Shown here: positions 57,150 through 64,000 of the stretch, in pieces
Layout: each line of letters opens with the position of its first letter
Position numbering within the stretch: the stretch's first letter is position 1
Assembly (NCBI GenBank): GCA_951802425.1
Contig: OX637803.1
Coordinates: forward strand, 1,426,001 to 1,490,000
DNA from: Clavaria fumosa
Lineage: Eukaryota > Basidiomycota > Agaricomycetes > Agaricales > Clavariaceae
Direction of reading: 5' to 3'
DNA: 64,000 nucleotides
Notes under the pieces: model-generated
What the model saw: the letters and a program-made list of their open reading frames with translations, nothing else
What the model was told of the DNA's origin: nothing
Database searches by the model: none
Program-made: the position numbers and the translations under genes

Positions 57150-60048
57150 TTAAATGTATGCAGCGTAAGATCCTATAACAGGGCGGTGATCACTGCGGCC
57201 TTCCAACCGCCGCATTCCTCGGTCATTCAAGGTCGTGTAGTTAAGGCAGACGACGTCGCCTTTGTGGTGCGCCTCACCATCCTGGACAGATTCCTGGCGT
57301 AAGGGGCCAGCAGACTGTGAATCTCGAGATAGGAAAGGCAGAAGCCGCCAGATGGCCCTCTGGGAAAGTAGGGAGGGAGACGAATCTACTGTGGAAGAGC
57401 GAGGAAACCTGGCGGGGCGGGATGGCGAATTTGACGATGACACGGCTGTAGAGGAGCGTTCAACGTTGAGCTTGTCTGTACTGGGAGCACCGCCTGCTTC
57501 GTTGAGCGCAGCTATTTCAAAAGAATGGGAAGAGCTAGGCGACTCCGCGCGAGCTCGAAGAGGGCGGAAAGCCGTGGCAAGAAGATGGCCTACGCGGGTG
57601 CGGTAGCCGATCGGGGTAGCGAGACTGTCCTCATGAGGGTCGAGTTTGGAGTCCGGCAGAACGGTAGATTTCCAAAGAATCCTGTCACACCTGTACGGAT
57701 TCAGTCATCGAGTTCGAAGTGATATAGTAAGACTCTCACCAGCTTGGAACACGCTGCTTGACTGAGGAATCATAAACGCCACGGTCCACTTCTCCGTTGA
57801 CTTCCGCATCTTCCGGTTTTGAGAGAGATATGTGCGAATGGGAACGAGCGCGTGAAAGCAAAGGGCGATCCGGCAAATCAGCGTAAGGGCTAGGTGGGAT
57901 AGGACTTGGAACGACAGAAGTAGATGATAGTCGCTTGGTCTTCCGGGGCTTTCTATTAGCGGTCTGCGACAAGTTTGGGGTTGAGGGAGATAGCATTGCT
58001 GTCCATGCGGATTTTGCTTTGAGAAGGGCTTGGCTGAAACCACCTGTCTTCGAGTTGCGACGCGAAAAAACACCGTTGTCATTGACCTCCGGGCTACTTC
58101 TAGTGTCATCGTCGTCTTCCGTATCGGTGATGTTCCTAGAGGCACCAGAGGTAAAGACAGTCGATATGACAGACTCAGCTTCCGCTCCGTCGTCATTGTC
58201 GGGGTCGGCCTCGTCGTCTTCCGTCAAACGGGGAGGTCGTTGAGCGTGCAATTTCCACGGTGCGCGGGGAGCCGATTTTCGCCGTCCCTTCTTGATTGTG
58301 CGGAGGACGTCATATTTGAATGTGGGCGGGAAAGCGATCGGCGCTTCGTAGAAGCCAGTAAAAGCTTCCCCGGTCTGCATCTCCTTTCGTAGTTGGTCAA
58401 AGGCTAAGGCTTGCTCGTACTCTGGCGAAACATAGAAGATCGCTCAATAGGCAAACACGGCGGGAACAATCGCACCTTGTCGCGAGATGAGCCAATCGGC
58501 ATGAAGGCGTGATAATTCCAGGCGGAAATTCAGATCGCCAAAGAGAAACGTATAATCGAATTTATCCGTCACGTCTGGCGGCCTTGAGTGGCTCAGAATG
58601 CAAAGAGCGGTTCCGCGCTCACCTTCAGCCATGACACGCGGGTCGTCGGGCTCCAAGAAATCATTTACGTTGAGCTCAGTCTGAGCATGTCAATGGACAC
58701 TTTGACCACAAAACGGCTGCCCTCAACACCGACCTTGATCTTGGCGAGATTGGCCAGACGATTGTGGACTTTTCCTTCGTGAGCTAGAAAAGCGGATGTC
58801 AGAGACAATTATGTAAAACACTGTTCAGAAAACCGACCTGCAAGATGTGCATTTACGAATAGAAAGGTGGCGCCATCGAGGTTCACCGAGATTCCAACAC
58901 CGCCTTTGTTACCCACCCGTCCACCAATCAGACCAGCTGTGACGGCAGATTTAGAGAAGCCTAAAAATTACGGCGTCACGGAACACTGCACGAAGAATAG
59001 AAAACATGCAACGCTACCTCTAACGAAGTTGCGGACGTCTCGATGAACAAACACCGCCAGGTAGATGCCCATCATCCGTTCCTTGATGAGCATTTGATAG
59101 ACTAATAGACTAAGATATGCATGGAAGTGATAAGATAGGTTCTACTTACGGCCTTTGGGCGTCCCGTTGCTAACGACATGCAGCGACGTGCCTTCGCTCG
59201 AGAGGTGTCTTTGATCGAGGCCTAGGTCTGCACCGGCCATGGCCATAGATCGATCCATGGGAGCCGCAGGAGTTGCAGCGCCGGAGCATAACCAATCCTC
59301 AACCATCGCAGTCCAACCAACAGATGCAGGAGGTTCAATATGTGTCTCTTCAGGATCCTTCCGCTTATTGACGACCGGATCGACCTTGCCTGCAATGAAT
59401 TCCTTCGAACTATCCGCGTCCCCTTCCCTACTTCCGGTGTCCTTTGGTCTAATCTTATCCTTTTCCCGATCTCTATGGTTGTACTTGAAACCAGCGCCAA
59501 GCCCCATTGGGATGCCTGAAACAGTGGGACATTCCTGGCCTGCTCTGGTGTAACAGGTAGGACCTTGAGCAGCGAATATGGACAGGGTACACTTACACAG
59601 CAATCAGGTGATATGGGTGGTTTTCCTCAGCTGGAAACGTTGGGAATTTGGATTGGTCTATGAAGGGGTCCGTCGTGTTGTGGGGTGGCACAAAACCTAG
59701 TAATTCTTCTAAGTCTCCCTAAGCGCCAAGGTCAGGGACGCGACAAATCCAAGGAGTGACTGTCAGGCAGACCTTTGGAAGAGCATCGTGCATGTTCCAG
59801 GTGACGATTCTTATCTTGACGAACTTCTCTGCAGATGACGCGCCTTCGGAAGGCCCTTGGGATGTCGTGCTGCTTGGAAGGGCAGCAACCGATGCTGGCG
59901 AGTTTGGAAACAAAGCCTGCAGTCGCGCCAGGACATTCTGCTGAGCTGCGTACACCCCACAAGTTAGCTTTACCAGAGGAAATTCAGTCCGTGACAAATT
60001 TGACGAACTTCGTGGTGGCGTTGAAGGCACCGAGTCATCTAAGGACAT
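57150..60048 (-). CDS. Type II inositol-polyphosphate 5-phosphatase
   Basis: Removes the 5-phosphate from phosphoinositides such as PI(4,5)P2. The catalytic endonuclease/exonuclease/phosphatase-type domain is spread over several exons: RIVTWNMHDALPKG (metal-site Asn region), AGQECPT (catalytic Glu), VTAGLIGGRVGNKGGVGISV, FLFVNAHLAAHEGKVHNRLA, FDYTFLFGDLNFRLELSRLH (Asp/Asn pair), CDRIWYKS and SDHRPVIGSYAAYI with the final Asp-His. All catalytic residues are present. Two long low-complexity insertions stand out: one after AGQECPT (DREKDKIRPKDTGSREGDAD onward), and an acidic, Ser-rich one between PPTFKYD and CDRIWYKS (about 57736-58300). ATG at 60048; TAA at the end. No CRAL-TRIO or Sac domain is seen, so it is an INPP5-like rather than a synaptojanin-like protein. 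Confidence 0.92.
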
Positions 60049-60311
60049 GGTCGTGGTCCAAGTTCACAGCCTATGCATGACGACGACAGTAACAGGTGGG
60101 TAGAAAGTGGTACAAGACAAAAGGTATCAGGGTTACAGGTTAGACGTGTTAGTAGCATCAGACCGTACAGCCCAATCCACGTGCATGTCTCGTCTGCAGC
60201 GAACGAGCTGAAGGAACACTGATACAGTACTACGTTCGATGTGTTGGCGAATAAATAAATAAGATACAAGGCATGGTCGCCGTTTCTCGAGAAACTTCCC
60301 CCTGCGCAGCG

Positions 60312-60623
60312 TCACCGCTTCGGGTCTCGCTTGAAATACGGGCTGTTAACAGCGGTGCCCTGCACCATGTCGAACACAGTCTCTCCAATGCCCAAGAACG
60401 TCTCAAAAACGGAGCGGACGGTTGAGTGGGATATTTCTGAAGTTTGGGGTCTGAAATGGAGCAATGAGTATGAGTATGGAGACTATGCAAAGTGGCGAGT
60501 GGCATCGTCAAGCAAGCTAAAGCACTGGACCTACGTGAAGCCAGTAGACCGCCGCACGCCTGCGAGCACCGTCGAGATCAGGACGGCGTCGACGGAATAG
60601 TGCGCAATTTTGCCGAGGACCAT
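60312..60623 (-). CDS. Mitofissin (Atg44-like, DUF1748 family)
   Basis: Two exons, 60535-60623 and 60312-60450 (donor GTAGGT, acceptor TTTCAG), join to 75 residues ending in TGA at 60312-60314. Exon 1 encodes MVLGKIAHYSVDAVLISTVL then AGVRRSTGF; exon 2 encodes PQTSEISHSTVRSVFETFLG, IGETVFDMVQGTAVN and SPYFKRDPKR. The block GKIAHYSVDAVLISTVLAG and the IGE-FD motif are the signature of DUF1748, now known as mitofissin, which in S. pombe (Atg44) sits in the mitochondrial intermembrane space and drives the membrane fission needed for mitophagy. The size fits the family (70-80 residues). Assignment rests on motif memory, not on a search. It lies between the sulfite oxidase and 5-phosphatase genes, same strand; no functional link is implied. 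Confidence 0.88.
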
Positions 60624-60835
60624 ACCCAGCAGCTTGTTCAGGAAATGCAGTGAAGTGTGCAGGTTACGTAGTCGCGGTGCAGAGGAGAGCCGATGTGGAA
60701 CTGGAGCCAGAATGACTCGGACTTCGAGTTTGTACTTAGCGTGACGGACGCTGAGCGCTCTAGCCGCCCAATGTACAGTATAGTAGACAGAGGTCGTGCA
60801 ATCCTATATCCAACTTACTCTAGTTCTAAGTGTCA

Positions 60836-62081
60836 TCACCACTTCTTCCTGCCCCAAGCATGGTATCCGACTCCCCGCAAATTCCACACGCCTTCTCTCT
60901 CCTGTGTCGAGCCCTCTTCATCCGTCGCCCGACAGTATAACTCAACCCCGCTCTTAACATCATCCATGACCAACTCCCACAGGGTCCAGCTCCACTTCCC
61001 TTCCTGGTACGTGATCTTGGCAGGCCACCACGAGGCACCATCGTCCAGACTGACCTCAACGGACTTGACTTGGCCGCCTGGGCCGGCGATCGCATAACCT
61101 TTCACAAGGATGGAGTTGGGGGAAAGAGGATGCACGGAGCCTATCACAGAATTGACGGGAAGAGCGGTCATGGCTGGCAAGGTCTTCCAAAGCGGTCCCG
61201 CGGCTTCGCAGTCTTCGATCTAATGGGACGGACGATTATGAGCGCCCGCTTCATATGTAGGTATAGACTCACATGAGGCGGCTGGACTTTATAGTCACGC
61301 TGTTGGTAAAAATTCGGACTCTCCTCCGAACTGACCGTCACGGTGTCCACCCACTTGACCCAACGCGCACCCAGGTAGCCGGGTACGACTATGCGGAGTG
61401 GACCGCCGTGATGAGCGGAAAGCGGTTGTTCATTCATCTATACATGAACTCGGTTAGCAACAATAAATGTGATGAAAACTGCTAAGAGGCCCCACTTCAA
61501 ATGCGAGCAAGATATCGGCATCACGACTAAGAGCTCGATCAATAGGGACCGATGCGCCATAAAACGTGTCGTCTTGACAGAGTGTGGCATGAGATGAGAA
61601 ACACACATGTTGACCTTCTCGACGTCGGACCCCAGCGTGGTTCAGAACATCACTGATGCGCACGCCTCTCCACTTCGCATTGCTGATCACGCCGTCCTGC
61701 CATGCGACGCCCTTGACTTCCTTGATGGCTCCCATCTCTTTTCGTCTGTTTCCTGCACACTTTTCATGGTAAATAAGACTCATATTCTGACAGCTTGACA
61801 TGACTCACCTGAAGTGCGGCCACTACCTGGACAGAAGAGAACAAGTTCCGTAGATCGCAAAGACTAAGCTTGAGCTCTCTCTCAACTGATCCTGTGATAG
61901 TGATGTAATAGTCGTCCGCTGAAAATTCGCGTACGGGGCCATGATTCCGGCAGTACAACAAATGTTCTGGCGTATATGGAAATTCGACCAAGTCTGCGGC
62001 GCTGGGTTCGGCGTTGAAGGGACGAGTAGCTCTGACAATCAATTTGTCCGAGTGAGGTGGTTCTTCATCGAATGAGTACAT
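60836..62081 (-). CDS. Sulfite oxidase, molybdopterin domain without cytochrome b5
   Basis: Molybdenum-cofactor enzyme oxidising sulfite to sulfate, the last step of sulfur amino-acid breakdown. ATG at 62081. The protein starts directly in the Mo domain: [31 protein letters not shown] with the Cys that ligates Mo (across a splice near 61810), [20 protein letters not shown], then [20 protein letters not shown] and [16 protein letters not shown]. The dimerisation domain follows ([42 protein letters not shown]) to TGA at 60836-60838. The N-terminal heme domain of animal enzymes is absent, and there is no clear mitochondrial presequence, so a peroxisomal or cytosolic site as in plants is possible; no PTS1 is visible at the end (RKKW). 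Confidence 0.92.
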
Positions 62082-62236
62082 GGTGAATGTCGAGCATGCG
62101 GCGACAGCATTGTTGTCGCTGATTCGTAGGTTGAAGCTTTGAAAAGCTTATTTGAAGGCCGGCGTCGCAGCAACGAACAGCCACACACGCTGACTCCATC
62201 AGCTACAGCTACCATCTCTTCGTCTCATACCTCGCC
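62082..62236. promoter_or_regulatory. 155-bp divergent promoter
   Basis: Between the start codons of sulfite oxidase (-) and the SERINC gene (+); both promoters must lie here. No conserved motif named. Confidence 0.6.
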
Positions 62237-64000
62237 ATGGGCCTTCTACTTTCTCTTCCCCTAGCTGGAACCTTGGGAAGCATCGCAACATCATGTCTCG
62301 CCGGCCTTGCATTCTGTTTTACGTCCACCGCAGGTTTGTGGGATGCATTGGCCTCTACAGCAGAATGACCGTAGCAACCTTCTGCAGCGTCTATGTTCTT
62401 CAAGTCTTGCAATTGTAACTCTTCCATCGCTACTCGAGTCGGATTTGCGGTGCGATCGAACAATACTCAACGTCTCCCCATACTCATTCAGATAATTACT
62501 GCAGATCATATTCATGCTGAACTCCATGTTCGCATGGCTGATGAAGACACCGTTCGCCATGAAAACCATCGAGAAATGGAGCTACGATTACATCAAGATG
62601 CACTGCGATGGCGGCAAGTGTTATGGCGTGTTGGCTGTGGGTCCAACCTCTCCCTACCCGAGTGGGTCCCTCTTAAATATGGGCAGGTCCACCGAATTTG
62701 TTTCGCCCTCTGCATGTTCCACGCGATTCTCAGCACGCTACTCATTGGCGTCAAAGACACGCGTGACAAGAGAGCCGCCGTTCAGAACGGGTGAGCGACA
62801 GCTTTTCAACCCGCCCCTCCAATGCTGATCGACGTGTCTCTAGATGGTGGGGTCCAAAGGTTCTCTTGTGGCTCATCCTTGTGGTGATCACTTTCTTCAT
62901 CCCGAACGGCTTTTTCATGTTCTGGGGCAACTACGTAGCCCTCATAGGCGCTACCGTCTTCATCCTTCTCGGATTGGTCCTCTTAGTCGACATGGCCCAC
63001 TCTTGGACAGAAACATGCCTTGAGAATTGGGAAGACTCCGGCTCGAGCGTCTGGCAGTGGATTCTAGTCGGTTCCACTGGCGGTATGTACGCCGCCACGA
63101 TCACTCTTACTGGCATTCTCTACGCCTACTTCGCCGGATCAGGTTGTGGGCTCAACCAGTTCTTCATCTCACTGAATCTTGCTCTTGTGATCATCATCAC
63201 GATCCTCTCCGTCCATCCCGCTATCCAAGAGCACAGTCCGCGCTCGGGCCTCGCCCAATCTGCCATGGTCTCCGCGTATTGTACATACCTCATTGTATCG
63301 GCCGTCGGCAACCACGACCACGCCTCGTGCAACCCTCTACGCCGGGGCGGCGCCGCCGAGGGTACACGTACAACCACCGTCGTTCTCGGTGCCGTTTTCA
63401 CTTTCCTCGCTATCGCATACTCCACGAGTCGCGCGGCGACGCAAAGCCGTGCCCTTGTCGGCAACAACAAGAAGGGCGGCGTCCACCTGCCCATTGACGA
63501 TGCATCTGGTGAATTAAGCGTGGTAACCACACAGCCAGGGCGCACGGAGTCGCCGAGATATCAAGCGTTGCTAGCGGCTGTTGAAGCAGGGTGTGTAGTT
63601 TAATTTGACGTGTCCAGCTCATCTTCAGTGATCTTTTCATCCTTAGTGCTATCCCCGCCTCCGCATTGAATGAAGACCACGATGAAGACGATGGCGGTGA
63701 CCCTGGAGAGACGAGGGATGATGAAAGGTCGGGCACTCGTTACAATGTGCGTCTTTGTGCTCCTCGGGTTTTTTCCTACACGGCGTTGACGTTGACCCCT
63801 GTAGTATTCATGGTTCCACATCATATTCGTTCTTGGCGCTATGTATGTGGCCATGCTCTTGACAGACTGGTAAGCGATAAGCCTGCACCGTCCACTTCCA
63901 ATAGTGACACTGCTCGTTATAGGAATGTCGTCTCCAACAAACCCATTGAGGCTTCGCCTGGCCATAACTCCGATGTCTACATTGGTCGTTCAGAAGTGGC
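62237..64000 (+). CDS. SERINC/TMS1 family membrane protein, 3' end beyond window
   Basis: Multi-pass membrane protein of the TDE1/SERINC family. Exon 1 is 62237-62333, joined by GTTTGT...TGCAG to SMFFKSCNCNSSIATRVGFA, the family signature with its Cys cluster. Next come ALNSMFAWLMKTPFAMKTIE, then after an intron (near 62635-62690) HRICFALCMFHAILSTLLIG, then WWGPKVLLWLILVVITFFIP, GLVLLVDMAHSWTETCLENW, FFISLNLALVIIITILSVHP and SAMVSAYCTYLIVSAVGNHD. A cytosolic loop ends at AAVEAG before an intron; then NYSWFHIIFVLGAMYVAMLL and the terminal segment NVVSNKPIEASPGHNSD. The last exon is incomplete at 64000. About ten membrane segments are expected. A role in serine-lipid or phospholipid scrambling is family knowledge. 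Confidence 0.93.

Overview
This window is nuclear DNA of a filamentous basidiomycete, most likely an Agaricomycete. Short 45-70 bp introns with GTRNGT donors, single-copy genes with basidiomycete-type exon structure, a chromodomain Ty3/gypsy element, a Ty1/copia element, a Rep-helicase Helitron and a pogo-type DDE transposase all fit. No bacterial operons, rRNA, tRNA or CRISPR arrays were seen.

The window has two halves. Positions 1 to about 31,900 are a nest of mobile elements and minisatellites: an unknown intron-bearing gene (about 660-1792); GC-rich minisatellites (2050-3110, 11540-11830, 11930-15190); a decayed Helitron whose Rep-helicase reading frame ends in a USP-like cysteine peptidase domain (3460-11524); a young 1.37-kb LTR element coding only for a CCHC Gag, with a perfect 5-bp target duplication (12371-13741); a Ty1/copia 3' end (15507-16326) and an inverted LTR of the same family (17702-18010); a Tc1/mariner-like MITE (16618-17240); two opposite-facing Ty3/gypsy gag remnants (18490-20168 and 26237-27338) of one family; a chromovirus with two LTRs (20169-25972), one of which carries a solo LTR of the Gag-only family; and half of a pogo-type transposase (about 30410-31343). 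In most of the older coding remnants the interrupting stop is TGA where Arg is expected, as left by C-to-T decay of CGA at CpG.

From 31,898 to the end the DNA is gene-dense housekeeping sequence: cullin-3 (-), exportin-T (-), an unknown membrane-anchored protein (+), a Q-rich protein (+), a small four-helix membrane protein (-), a zinc-free medium-chain reductase (-), a TMEM41/VTT protein (+), a SWI1/ARID subunit of SWI/SNF (+), the splicing factor Saf4/CCDC130 (-), ribosomal protein uS10 (+), an inositol-polyphosphate 5-phosphatase (-), a two-exon 75-residue mitofissin/DUF1748 gene missed by simple ORF finding (-), sulfite oxidase (-) and a SERINC/TMS1 protein (+, running off the end). Several pairs are divergent with short shared promoters (exportin-T/unknown protein; sulfite oxidase/SERINC). 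The genes share no single pathway; the order is a normal fungal euchromatic block next to a repeat island.
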